Part shown: one piece after another, positions 37,009 to 44,501 of the stretch
How the letters are laid out: the number at the start of each line of letters is the position of its first letter
Numbering within the stretch: position 1 is the stretch's first letter
Assembly: GCF_900104775.1 (NCBI RefSeq)
Contig: NZ_FNSA01000003.1
Coordinates: 2,294,001 to 2,358,000, forward strand
Direction: 5' to 3'
From: Tsukamurella tyrosinosolvens
Lineage (GTDB): Bacteria; Actinomycetota; Actinomycetes; Mycobacteriales; Mycobacteriaceae
DNA: 64,000 bases
Made by a program: the position numbers and the translations under genes
The notes under the pieces: model-generated
The model's database searches: none
Told to the model about the DNA's origin: nothing
What the model saw: the letters and a program-made list of their open reading frames with translations, nothing else

Positions 37009-38475
37009 TCACCACGGCGACGGCTTGTAGTCCTTGAGGAAGCAGCCGTACAGGTCGACGCCGTTCTCGCCCTGGACGATCGGGTCGTACACGCGGGCGG
37101 CACCGTCGACCAGGTCGAGCGGGGCGCGGAAGCCCTCGTCGGCGAGCCGCATCTTGGTGTGATGCGGCCGCTCGTCGGTGATCCACCCGGTGTCGACGGC
37201 GGTCATGAGGATGCCGTCCTGCTCCAGCATCTCCCCGCTCGAGGTGCGGGTGAGCATGTTCAGCGCCGCCTTGGCCATGTTGGTGTGCGGGTGGCCGGGT
37301 CCCTTGTACCCGCGGCCGAACTGGCCCTCCATGGCGGAGACGTTGACGACGTACTTGCGGCGCGCGGGCGAGGCGGCCAGGGCCGGACGCAGCTTCGAGA
37401 TGAGGATGAACGGTGCCACGGAGTTGCACAGCTGGACCTCGAGCAGCTCCAGCGGCTGCACCTCCTCGACGGTCTGCACCCAGGAGTTGGTGTGCACGAG
37501 GTCGGGCAGGAGGCCGCCCGCGTCGATGGCGGTGCCGTCCTCGATGCGCGCGGCGGACGACGAGCCGCCTCGCAGCGCGAGCGCGGTGAGCGCCGCCGGA
37601 TCCAGGGCCGCGAGGTCGCCGGAGACGCCGCCGGTGTGCCCGTCGAGGGCCTCGGTCAGCGCGGCGGGATGCGCGGAGCTGGCGCGCCCGAACCGGATGA
37701 TCCGGCTCGCGAGCTCGGGCGGCACCTCGCCGGCCTCGGCGTCGACGAGGGCGGAGTACGCACCGGGGGAACGGCGCACCGTCTGCGCGGCGTTGTTGAT
37801 GATGATGTCCAGCGGCCCGCGCGCGGCGACGGCGTCCGCCAGTGCGCTGACCTGCGAGGGGTCGCGCAGGTCGATGCCCACGATGTGCAGGCGATCGAGC
37901 CACTCGGCGCTGTCGGCGAGCTCGGCGAAGCGGCGCGCGGCGTCGGTCGGGAAGCGGGTGGTGATGGTGAGGTCGGCACCGTCGCGCAACAGGCGCAGGG
38001 CGATGTACATGCCGATCTTGGCGCGGCCGCCGGTGAGCAGCGCGCGGCGTCCGGTGAGGTCGGTCGTCGCGTCGCGCTTGGCGTGGCTGAACGCGGCGCA
38101 GTCCGGGCACAGCTGGTGGTAGAACGCGTCGATCCGCGTGTACGGCTGCTTGCAGATGTAGCAGCTCTGCGGGCGCGACAGCTCGCCGGCGCTGTCGCCG
38201 GCGGTCGGCGTGGTCAGCAGGATGCCGGCGGTCTCGTCGTCGATGCGCTCGGCGTTGCCGGTGGCGGTGCGCTCGAGCACGTCGCGGTCGGCGGCCTTGA
38301 CCTTCGCGCGGGCAGACTTGCGGCGCTCACGCTTGAGCAGCTTGAACATGTGCCCGACGGCGCGCTGCACCTCGACGGACTGCGGATCGCCGTCATCGAG
38401 CAGCGCGGCGGTCTCGAGCACGCGGTGGAACGCGGCGAGATCCTCCGCGGAGATCGGGGCGGTGGGTTCGGGCAT
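37009..38475 (-). CDS. Large SDR-family protein with N-terminal zinc ribbon
   Basis: 488 residues. The N-terminal about 95 residues are helical and basic (KLLKRERRKSARAKVKAADRD), followed by a probable zinc ribbon with Cys105, Cys108, Cys123 and Cys126. A Rossmann SDR domain starts at about 142 (ALLTGGRAKIG) and has the NNAAQ strand-4 motif and SAMEG catalytic-Ser region. The usual YxxxK is not present: the motif around the Lys reads PHTNMAKAALNML, with Thr at the Tyr position. An insertion of about 110 residues separates NNAAQ from the Ser region. Reaction unknown; NAD(P) binding is likely. Confidence 0.78.
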   Translation of the reverse strand: MPEPTAPISAEDLAAFHRVLETAALLDDGDPQSVEVQRAVGHMFKLLKRERRKSARAKVKAADRDVLERTATGNAERIDDETAGILLTTPTAGDSAGELSRPQSCYICKQPYTRIDAFYHQLCPDCAAFSHAKRDATTDLTGRRALLTGGRAKIGMYIALRLLRDGADLTITTRFPTDAARRFAELADSAEWLDRLHIVGIDLRDPSQVSALADAVAARGPLDIIINNAAQTVRRSPGAYSALVDAEAGEVPPELASRIIRFGRASSAHPAALTEALDGHTGGVSGDLAALDPAALTALALRGGSSSAARIEDGTAIDAGGLLPDLVHTNSWVQTVEEVQPLELLEVQLCNSVAPFILISKLRPALAASPARRKYVVNVSAMEGQFGRGYKGPGHPHTNMAKAALNMLTRTSSGEMLEQDGILMTAVDTGWITDERPHHTKMRLADEGFRAPLDLVDGAARVYDPIVQGENGVDLYGCFLKDYKPSPW

Positions 38476-38490
38476 GGGGACGATTGTCCC

Positions 38491-39222
38491 TCATCCGCCG
38501 AGGGGCACCGTCGCCTCGTGCGCCGTGAGGTCGACCACGAGCGCGTCCTCGGACCATCGGATGTCGGTGATCGTGAGCGCGTCGACGGCCGGCGGCACGA
38601 TCCGGGCCCGCAGCGCGGTGATCCACGAGTCGATCGCCCAGGCGATCGGGATCGGCACCGGGACGACGCTGACCGGCATCGACAGGTCCGTGGCCCGCAG
38701 TGCGACCCGGCCGTCCCGGACCGACACGGCCACCACGACCCGCACGTCCACGCCGAGGCCGAAGGCGACCGGCAGCCCGACGGTGACCGCCACCGACCGG
38801 CGGCGCGGGAGCAGCCTGAGGGTCCGCACCACGATCGCCGCGTCGTCGGCCTCCTCACGGGCCGTGTCGACGAGGTGCCGCATCCAGGACAGCCGCAGCT
38901 CGGCGGTCGCGTCTAGGGACCCGACGGTGACCGCTGCGTTCCCTGGGACCACGTCCGTCGCGTCGGCGGTGAGAACCAGGACCCGCGGGTCGGCCGCGGC
39001 GTGCCGGGTCTCGACGTGCAGCCGCGGGATCCGCCGGTGCCGCGCGAGCGGGACGAGGGCGGGGCGCGGTCCGAGGGCCACCGTCGGTGCGGCGCCGAGC
39101 GGGTCGGTGGTGGCGCGGACGATCTCCGACCGCACCCGGGCGCGGGCCCACGCCTCGGCGGCGAGCAGCGCGAGCGCCAGCAGGAGGACGACCGCGATCA
39201 CGGCCGCGACGGACATCGGCAT
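38491..39222 (-). CDS. DUF2993-like (LmeA-type) anchored envelope protein
   Basis: 243 residues. One N-terminal hydrophobic helix (about 4-22, VAAVIAVVLLLALALLA) anchors or exports the protein; the rest is beta-rich, with alternating hydrophobic strands resembling DUF2993, the family of the mycobacterial envelope protein LmeA involved in lipomannan maturation. No lipobox. The assignment is by pattern only. The ATG at 39222 follows GGAG at spacing 5; ATG 39216 is possible. Divergent from gntK. Confidence 0.62.
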   Translation of the reverse strand: MPMSVAAVIAVVLLLALALLAAEAWARARVRSEIVRATTDPLGAAPTVALGPRPALVPLARHRRIPRLHVETRHAAADPRVLVLTADATDVVPGNAAVTVGSLDATAELRLSWMRHLVDTAREEADDAAIVVRTLRLLPRRRSVAVTVGLPVAFGLGVDVRVVVAVSVRDGRVALRATDLSMPVSVVPVPIPIAWAIDSWITALRARIVPPAVDALTITDIRWSEDALVVDLTAHEATVPLGG

Positions 39223-39335
39223 CCGGTCTCCCTCCCTCGTGCGGGTCAAGTATGCGGTGCCCGCCGGCGGGCGCGTCGGCGGCGGGGTGCGCGCTTGCGC
39301 CGCGCCCGCCCGGGCGGGCGTGATCTACTCGACCG

Positions 39336-39860
39336 ATGGCGACGATCCAGATCTGCGTGATGGGCGTGTCCGGCTCGGGGAAGTCGACGGTGGGGGCCGA
39401 ACTGGCCGCCCGCCTGGGCCGGGGCTTCGCCGACGGCGACGATTTCCACAGCGAGGCGAACCGCGCCAAGATGGCCGCCGGTCAGCCGCTCACCGACGAG
39501 GACCGGTGGCCCTGGCTCGGCACCATCGGTGCCTACCTGCGCGACGAGATGATCGCGGACCGGCCCACGGTGGTGGCCTGTTCGGCCCTCAAGCGGGTGT
39601 ACCGGGACCGGATCCGCGCGGCGGGGGCCAGCGTCTACTTCGTGTTCCTCACCGGCAACGAGGAGCTGCTGCAGCAGCGCATGGAGAGCCGCGCCGGGCA
39701 CTTCATGAAGGCCGGGATGCTGGAGTCGCAGCTGAGCATCCTCGAGCCGCTGGACGACGACGAGTTCGGCGTCACCGTCAACGTCACCGGCGACGTCCCG
39801 CAGATCGTCACCGAGGCCCTCGCCGACTTCGCCGCGACCGAGGTGCCCGGCATCGCCTGA
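39336..39860 (+). CDS. gntK: Gluconokinase
   Basis: 174-residue kinase phosphorylating gluconate to 6-phosphogluconate for the pentose-phosphate pathway. The Walker A loop is GVSGSGKST (residues 10-18), the DGDDFHSEANRAKMAAGQPLTDEDR-type segment (split between 33 and 57) is the gluconate/phosphate-binding signature, and CSALKRVYRDRIR and ESRAGHFMKAGMLESQ are typical of the GntK family. Length is normal. It is followed convergently, 3 bp away, by the OYE reductase gene. No gluconate permease or regulator is adjacent. Confidence 0.93.
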   Translation: MATIQICVMGVSGSGKSTVGAELAARLGRGFADGDDFHSEANRAKMAAGQPLTDEDRWPWLGTIGAYLRDEMIADRPTVVACSALKRVYRDRIRAAGASVYFVFLTGNEELLQQRMESRAGHFMKAGMLESQLSILEPLDDDEFGVTVNVTGDVPQIVTEALADFAATEVPGIA

Positions 39861-39863
39861 GGC

Positions 39864-41030
39864 TCAGCCCGCCTCGGCGACGGGGCAGTGGGTGCGGGTG
39901 TAGATGGTGGGCATGCACAGGTTGCAGTGGGTGCAGCGGTCCGGCTCGACGGGGTTCTCCCGCATGCGTCGCACCAGATCGGGCGTGCGGAGCAGGCCGC
40001 GGCCCATCGCCACGAACTCGAAGCCCTCGGCCATGGCCCGGTCCACCGCGGCGCGCTCGGCGATCCCGCCGAGCAGGACCAGCGGCATCGTCAGTGCGGC
40101 CCGGAAGCGCCGCGCGAGACCGAGCAGGTAGGCGGGCCGGTACGGGTACTCCCGCAGGAAGACGGGGCCGGCGGCGCGCAACCCGACCCGGAGCGCGGGG
40201 CTGGGGAACGCGGCGGCGAACTCGCGCCGCGGCGGCGTGCCGTGGAACAGGTACATCGGGTTCAGCAGCGAGCTGCCGGCGGTGAGCTCGAGCGCGTCGA
40301 GCGTGCCGTCGGACTCGAGCCAGCGGGCGGTACGGAGGGCGTCGTCGGGGCTCAGCCCACCGGGTACGCCGTCGGTCATGTTGAGCTTGGCGGTCACGGC
40401 CAGGCGCCCGCCGACCGCGCCGCGTACCGCCTCCGCGACCTCGCGGGCGAGGCGTGCGCGGCCCGCGAGATCGCCTCCGTACGCGTCGCGGCGACGGTTG
40501 AGCAGCGGGCTGAGGAAGGCACTGATCAAGTAGTTGTGCCCGAAGTGGAGCTCCACGGCGTCGAACCCGGCCTCCTCGGCGAGCAGTGCGGCGTCGGCGT
40601 GCGCCCGGACCAGCGCGCGGATGTGCGTGACGTCCGGACGGAGGGTCGGGCGCAGCGCCAGCGGGCTGATCATCCGGCTCGGCGTCACCGGGCGCCGGTG
40701 CTGGGCCCCGTCGGCGACGGGCCCCGCGTGTCCCAGCTGCGCGGAGATCGCGGCGCCCTCGGCGTGGACGGCGTCGGTGAGCCGGCGCAGGCCGGGAACG
40801 GCCTCGGGGCGCATCCACAGTTGGCGGCGTTCGGTGCGACCCTCCGGTGCTACGGCGCAGTACGCCACCGTCGTCATGCCGACGCCGCCGCGGGCGAACT
40901 CGGTGTGGAAGTCGATGAGATCGTCGGTCACGAGGGCCTCGGGGGTGCGGCCCTCGAAGGTCGCGGCCTTGACGATCCGGTTGCGCAGGTCGACGGGGCC
41001 GAGCCGGGCGGGGGCGAAGGCGTCCTCCAT
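39864..41030 (-). CDS. Old-yellow-enzyme-family NADH:flavin oxidoreductase with Fe-S cysteines
   Basis: 388-residue FMN-dependent TIM-barrel reductase. FMN/substrate residues include AQLGHAG, the HFGHNYLISAFLSP motif (the active-site His/His-Asn pair) and LLGGIAERAAVDRAM with VAMGRGLL at the phosphate site. The C-terminal CTHCNLCMPTIYTRTHC (about residues 368-384) gives the CxxCxxC-x11-C pattern of 2,4-dienoyl-CoA reductase-type iron-sulfur OYEs, but the following second flavin domain is missing, so an external electron source is needed. The KstR-like palindrome 9 bp before the ATG suggests sterol or lipid-linked control. Confidence 0.87.
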   Translation of the reverse strand: MEDAFAPARLGPVDLRNRIVKAATFEGRTPEALVTDDLIDFHTEFARGGVGMTTVAYCAVAPEGRTERRQLWMRPEAVPGLRRLTDAVHAEGAAISAQLGHAGPVADGAQHRRPVTPSRMISPLALRPTLRPDVTHIRALVRAHADAALLAEEAGFDAVELHFGHNYLISAFLSPLLNRRRDAYGGDLAGRARLAREVAEAVRGAVGGRLAVTAKLNMTDGVPGGLSPDDALRTARWLESDGTLDALELTAGSSLLNPMYLFHGTPPRREFAAAFPSPALRVGLRAAGPVFLREYPYRPAYLLGLARRFRAALTMPLVLLGGIAERAAVDRAMAEGFEFVAMGRGLLRTPDLVRRMRENPVEPDRCTHCNLCMPTIYTRTHCPVAEAG

Positions 41031-41038
41031 CCCCGGAT

Positions 41039-41052
41039 TAGAACATGTTCTG
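41039..41052. promoter_or_regulatory. KstR-like operator box at the OYE gene
   Basis: TAGAACATGTTCTG contains the perfect 12-bp palindrome AGAACATGTTCT (41040-41051), 9 bp upstream of the OYE ATG. Eleven of fourteen bases plus the AAC-GTT core match the second box at 32329-32342. Confidence 0.55.
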
Positions 41053-41053
41053 G

Positions 41054-42217
41054 TCAGTCGCGGGTGGCGATCGCCGCGGTCAGTCCGCCGAAGGCGAGGA
41101 CCGCCGCGCCACCGAGCGCCACGGTCGTGAGCCCGCCGCCGAGAAGGGCGTCGAGGGGCGCGCCCAGGCTCGCGCCGCCGAAGATGGCCACGGTGTAGAG
41201 CGAGGCGGCGGCACCGATCGCGGGGGCGCCCAGCCGCGTCACCTCCGCGACGACGGAGGGTGCGGCGAGCGCGATCGCGCCGACGAGCAGGAACAGGCCC
41301 GCGCCGACCGCGACCGTCGCGCCCGTGGCGCAGAGCAGCGCACCGGCGACGGCGAGGGTGACCGCGGACAGGATCCGCGTGCGCGGCGGGATGCCGCCCA
41401 GGCGCAGCGTGAGGACGCCCGCGACGATCACCGCCGGGAGCGAGCCGGCGCGCAGCGCGAGGAGCGTCGTGGCGGTCCACCGGCCGTCCGCCGCGAGCGC
41501 GGCGTAGAGCGCCACGAGGACGCTGAGGAAGGTCAGGCCCGTGCAGTAGAGGAGGACCAGCCGGGGCCGGGCGAGCAGGCCGGGGATCGCGCGGTGCACG
41601 GCGGTGGGCGACGGTCGTTCGCCCACGGGGGCGTCATCGCCGGGGAGCAACGCCCGCACCGCGAGGGCGGCGGCCGCGGCGGCACCGGCGAACGTGAGGA
41701 GGACTCCCGTGATCCCGGCCGCCGGCGCGATCAATTGCGCCGCGACCTGGCTGACGACGGCGGACGCGAGGCCGGCGCCGATCGCGGCCGTGTTGAGCAG
41801 GACGCGCGCCGACACGGGTGCGGTGCGCGCGATGTAGGCGAGCGTGGCCGGGGTGAACGCCGCGGCGGCGAGTCCCTGAGCGGCGCGGCCGAGGAGGAAC
41901 CACGACGCCGACGGAGCGAACGCGGTGAGGGCCGTGACGATCGCGGTCGCGGCCGCGCTCGCCACCATGAGGCGCCGGGCTCCGAGGCTGTCGGCGAGGG
42001 GGCCGAGCGCGAGGATGCCCACCGCGTAGACCAGGGCGAAGGCGGTGCTGGCGAGCGCTGGCGTGGAGCCGGAAGCGCCGGGTAGCGCCCCGATCTCGGC
42101 TGCGAGCGGCAGGACGACGTAGAGCTGCCCGACGATCGGCAGCGCGCCGAGGGCGGTGATGACACCGGTGCGGATCAGGACGGGGCGGGCGGTGCCGGAG
42201 CGGGTGGTCGTCGTCAT
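41054..42217 (-). CDS. MFS-family drug/metabolite exporter
   Basis: 387 residues with about 12 hydrophobic helices. The loop 2-3 motif GPLADSLGARRLMVASA corresponds to motif A of the major facilitator superfamily and GRAAQGLAAAAFTPATLAYIA to motif C-like sequence of antiporters. Likely a proton-coupled exporter. The ATG at 42217 follows the region of two TetR operators; the longer frame to 42415 is inside the divergent regulator. The pairing with a divergent TetR repressor indicates substrate-induced expression. Confidence 0.88.
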   Translation of the reverse strand: MTTTTRSGTARPVLIRTGVITALGALPIVGQLYVVLPLAAEIGALPGASGSTPALASTAFALVYAVGILALGPLADSLGARRLMVASAAATAIVTALTAFAPSASWFLLGRAAQGLAAAAFTPATLAYIARTAPVSARVLLNTAAIGAGLASAVVSQVAAQLIAPAAGITGVLLTFAGAAAAAALAVRALLPGDDAPVGERPSPTAVHRAIPGLLARPRLVLLYCTGLTFLSVLVALYAALAADGRWTATTLLALRAGSLPAVIVAGVLTLRLGGIPPRTRILSAVTLAVAGALLCATGATVAVGAGLFLLVGAIALAAPSVVAEVTRLGAPAIGAAASLYTVAIFGGASLGAPLDALLGGGLTTVALGGAAVLAFGGLTAAIATRD

Positions 42218-42229
42218 GCCGGGAACGTA

Positions 42230-42265
42230 CCAACCGCACGGTTGGCGGGTCAACCGGACGGTTGG
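42230..42265. promoter_or_regulatory. Tandem TetR operators between exporter and regulator
   Basis: CCAACCGCACGGTTGG (42230-42245, near-perfect palindrome with 7-bp arms) and TCAACCGGACGGTTGG (42250-42265, 6-bp arms) repeat with 20-bp centre spacing, about two helical turns. They lie between the exporter ATG and the TetR -10 box, so one regulator dimer pair could repress both genes. Confidence 0.7.
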
Positions 42266-42268
42266 CGG

Positions 42269-42274
42269 TAGTCT
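42269..42274 (+). promoter_or_regulatory. -10 box TAGTCT, leaderless TetR gene
   Basis: Ends 7 nt before the GTG at 42282 and 4 bp after the second operator. Confidence 0.5.
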
Positions 42275-42281
42275 GTCGACC

Positions 42282-42896
42282 GTGACCGACGCCGCCGGAT
42301 ACGAATCGACGCCCACCAGCGAGGCGCTCATCGCCGCCGCCCGCACTGAGTTCACCCGGCGGGGCTTCGACGGTGCGCGCGTCGCCCGGATCGCCGCCGA
42401 GGCCGGCGTCAACAAGGAGCGGATCTACGGCTACTTCGGGAGCAAGGAGGGGCTGTTCGAGATCGTCATGGCGAAGGCGCTCACCGAGCACGTCGAGCAC
42501 AGCCCGTTCCTCGAGGGCCAGACCCTCACCGAGCACGTCATGGCGGCCTACGATCACCACCGCCGCGACCCCGAGCTGGTGCGCCTGCTCATGTGGGAGT
42601 CCCTGCACTACGACGCCGACGCGGGGGAGGTGCCGCCCTTCAGTGACGGCCGGCGGGAGTTCTACCGCCGCAAGGTGGAGCGGCTGCGCGCGGTGACCGG
42701 CGGGACCGACGACCTCCGCGCGGCGATCGCGCTCTACGTCGCCATCGGCCTGCAGGCCGCTCCCTTCATGATTCCGCAGCTCGGCGCCGTCATCCTGGGC
42801 CGGCCGCTCTCGGACGACGAGGTGCAGGAGTCGCTGCGCCCACTGATCGAGCAGACGGTGCGGTTCATCGAGGAACGGCTCGCCGAGGACGGCTGA
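42282..42896 (+). CDS. TetR-family repressor
   Basis: 204 residues. N-terminal HTH (about 12-58): SEALIAAARTEFTRRGFDGARVARIAAEAGVNKERIYGYFGSKEGLF-type sequence, the classical TetR_N pattern. The C-terminal helical domain (about 75-200) binds the inducer. Divergent from the MFS exporter across the tandem operators, so it most likely represses that exporter and itself. GTG 42282 is chosen because TAGTCT ends 7 nt upstream; the longer frame from 42156 would run through the operators. Confidence 0.9.
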   Translation: MTDAAGYESTPTSEALIAAARTEFTRRGFDGARVARIAAEAGVNKERIYGYFGSKEGLFEIVMAKALTEHVEHSPFLEGQTLTEHVMAAYDHHRRDPELVRLLMWESLHYDADAGEVPPFSDGRREFYRRKVERLRAVTGGTDDLRAAIALYVAIGLQAAPFMIPQLGAVILGRPLSDDEVQESLRPLIEQTVRFIEERLAEDG

Positions 42897-42899
42897 GGA

Positions 42900-43889
42900 T
42901 CAGGGCCGGCGCAGCGCGCCGGTGAACATCATCGACTTGTACGGATGCCCGACCGCGGTGTTCCACTGCGAGACGACCAGCCGCGCCGATGCCAGCGTCG
43001 AACCGGGGACGAGGTAGCCGCCGTACAGCTGTGCGACCCGCCCCGCGGCGTGGTCCTCGTCCTGCCAGGAGGATCCCTGCAGCAGGGTCACCGGCTCGGA
43101 CCAGACGCCGTCGATCCGGTCGGCGAAGCGCGCGGCGATCCGGTACCCCGCGGCGTCGAAGTACGTCAGCACCCACGTGCCCTCGACGATCGACAGGCTC
43201 AGCTCGCCGTAGCCCTGGCCCAGCACCAGATCCGTCGGTGGATTGCCCCACGCCCACCCCGTGTCCTGCCGCCAGCCCCACGACTCCCACTCGACGTTGA
43301 CGCCCTTGCGGAGAGTTCCGAGGGTCTCGGTGCGCATGCGGTGCAGCCGCAGCCCCTTGTCGCGCGTGAGGCCGCCCGTGGAGACGTTGTACGTGTAGCC
43401 GTCCGGCGCCGGACACAGCGCCCACATGCACCAGGCGCCGTCCGCGTGCCCCGCGTTGTACTGGGCCACCTCGCGCCAGGTGGCGGCACCGTCGTCGCTG
43501 CGCCACAGGCCGGTCTGCACGACGGTGTCGAGGCTCTGCATGGTCATCGTGTGCAGGAAGAGGACCCCGTCGACCCGGATGCACGTCGTCGGCAGGATCG
43601 TGGTGAACAGTCCCGTGTCGTGCGAGTAGTCGAGCAACTGCCGGGCGCGGTCCGGGTCGGGGCCGGCGGGCCGGCTCATGACCCCGTTGCGGTCGCCGAA
43701 CAGGCCGACGGGGGAGCGCCATTCGCCGGCGCCGATGCTCAGCCCCTCGAAGGTGTCGCCGAAGACGTAGAGCACTTCGTCGTCGACCCGGCACGCGATG
43801 CCCAGATCGGTACCGCCGACACCGAACCGGGTGACGGGCGTGATGTCGCGGAGCTTGCGGAGGCGGGCGGGCTCGATCGACTGGGGCAC
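42900..43889 (-). CDS. DUF4185 protein, GH183-like D-arabinanase candidate
   Basis: 329 residues of the DUF4185 family, a five-bladed beta-propeller-type repeat with aromatic strands. Members of this family in mycobacteria have been reported as endo-D-arabinanases (GH183) acting on arabinogalactan or lipoarabinomannan. Candidate acidic residues include the Asp in GGTDLGIA and in VFGDTFEG near the N-terminus and SWQDEDHA near the C-terminus. No signal peptide or anchor precedes the domain (MPQSIEPARLRKLRD), so secretion by Sec is not supported; it may be cytosolic or exported differently. Convergent with the TetR gene, 3 bp apart. Confidence 0.75.
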   Translation of the reverse strand: MPQSIEPARLRKLRDITPVTRFGVGGTDLGIACRVDDEVLYVFGDTFEGLSIGAGEWRSPVGLFGDRNGVMSRPAGPDPDRARQLLDYSHDTGLFTTILPTTCIRVDGVLFLHTMTMQSLDTVVQTGLWRSDDGAATWREVAQYNAGHADGAWCMWALCPAPDGYTYNVSTGGLTRDKGLRLHRMRTETLGTLRKGVNVEWESWGWRQDTGWAWGNPPTDLVLGQGYGELSLSIVEGTWVLTYFDAAGYRIAARFADRIDGVWSEPVTLLQGSSWQDEDHAAGRVAQLYGGYLVPGSTLASARLVVSQWNTAVGHPYKSMMFTGALRRP

Positions 43890-44026
43890 ATCGTCAGACT
43901 GCCAGACGGTGCGCCGTCGTGCTCCGCTCCCGGTGGCGCGGGGACAGGTTCGGAGGAACTGTTCCGAATGTCCGGTACGCCGCGGAATCCGTCGCGGCCC
44001 GGCGCGAACGGGCGCACCATGAGGGT

Positions 44027-44272
44027 ATGGACACGTTCACCGGACGCGAACTGTACGAGGCCTTCCACGCGGACTACGACGCCATCACCGATCGTGACGC
44101 GCGGATCTTCGACGCGGAGGGCCGCCTGCTGGCCGCGGGGCGGCTCTCAGGACTCAGGTTGGACGAATCGGACGGCACCGAGAAGCTGGAGTACAGCTTC
44201 CTGTCGCTGCACGACGACGTCCTGTGGGAGCCGACGCACCGCATCGTGCTGGCGCCGCAGCCCGTGCAGTAG
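44027..44272 (+). CDS. Hypothetical small protein
   Basis: 81 residues, not recognised. Acidic, with alternating strands (ARIFDAEGRLLAAGRLSGLRLDE, YSFLSLHDDVLWEPTHRIVL) suggesting a small beta fold. No signal peptide. The ATG at 44027 is the first plausible start; a GAGGG precedes it closely. Coding is supported by high third-position GC and a strong terminator immediately downstream. Confidence 0.6.
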   Translation: MDTFTGRELYEAFHADYDAITDRDARIFDAEGRLLAAGRLSGLRLDESDGTEKLEYSFLSLHDDVLWEPTHRIVLAPQPVQ

Positions 44273-44278
44273 AAAGAC

Positions 44279-44306
44279 GAGAACCCCGGCCGGGGCCGGG
44301 GTTCTC
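44279..44306. terminator. GC-rich bidirectional terminator
   Basis: Perfect 13-nt arms GAGAACCCCGGCC and GGCCGGGGTTCTC with a minimal loop, between the small hypothetical gene and the convergent tRNA gene. No long T-tract, as usual in actinobacteria. Confidence 0.75.
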
Positions 44307-44312
44307 GTTCTG

Positions 44313-44398
44313 TGCGCGGAGGGGGACTTGAACCCCCACGTCCGTTAATAGGACACTAGCACCTCAAGCTAGCGCGTCTGCCATTCCGCCACCCGCGC
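44313..44398 (-). tRNA. tRNA-Leu (anticodon GAG)
   Basis: 86-nt type II tRNA. Acceptor GCGCGGG pairs with TCCGCGC (one G-T pair), discriminator A. D-loop GGCGGAATGGCAGACGC, anticodon stem CTAGC/GCTAG closing loop TTGAGGT with anticodon GAG, a long variable arm TGTCCTATTAACGGACG, and T-arm GGGGGTTCAAGTCCCCC. CCA is not encoded. It reads CUC and CUU codons. Confidence 0.95.
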
Positions 44399-44501
44399 TG
44401 GGAAGCTCGTTCACAGTAATCCACGCGCGCCCGCGAAACCAAATCGCCACGTCGGGACACCCGCGGGCGCGACGATCCGTCCGGCGGTCCGTGGTACTCA
44501 T

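Noticed and set aside
39306-39335. Leaderless promoter for gntK
   Set aside because: The only box at the right place, TCTACT, lacks the essential A at position two.
44313-44398. Integration site at the tRNA-Leu gene
   Set aside because: No integrase or duplicated tRNA 3' end was found nearby.
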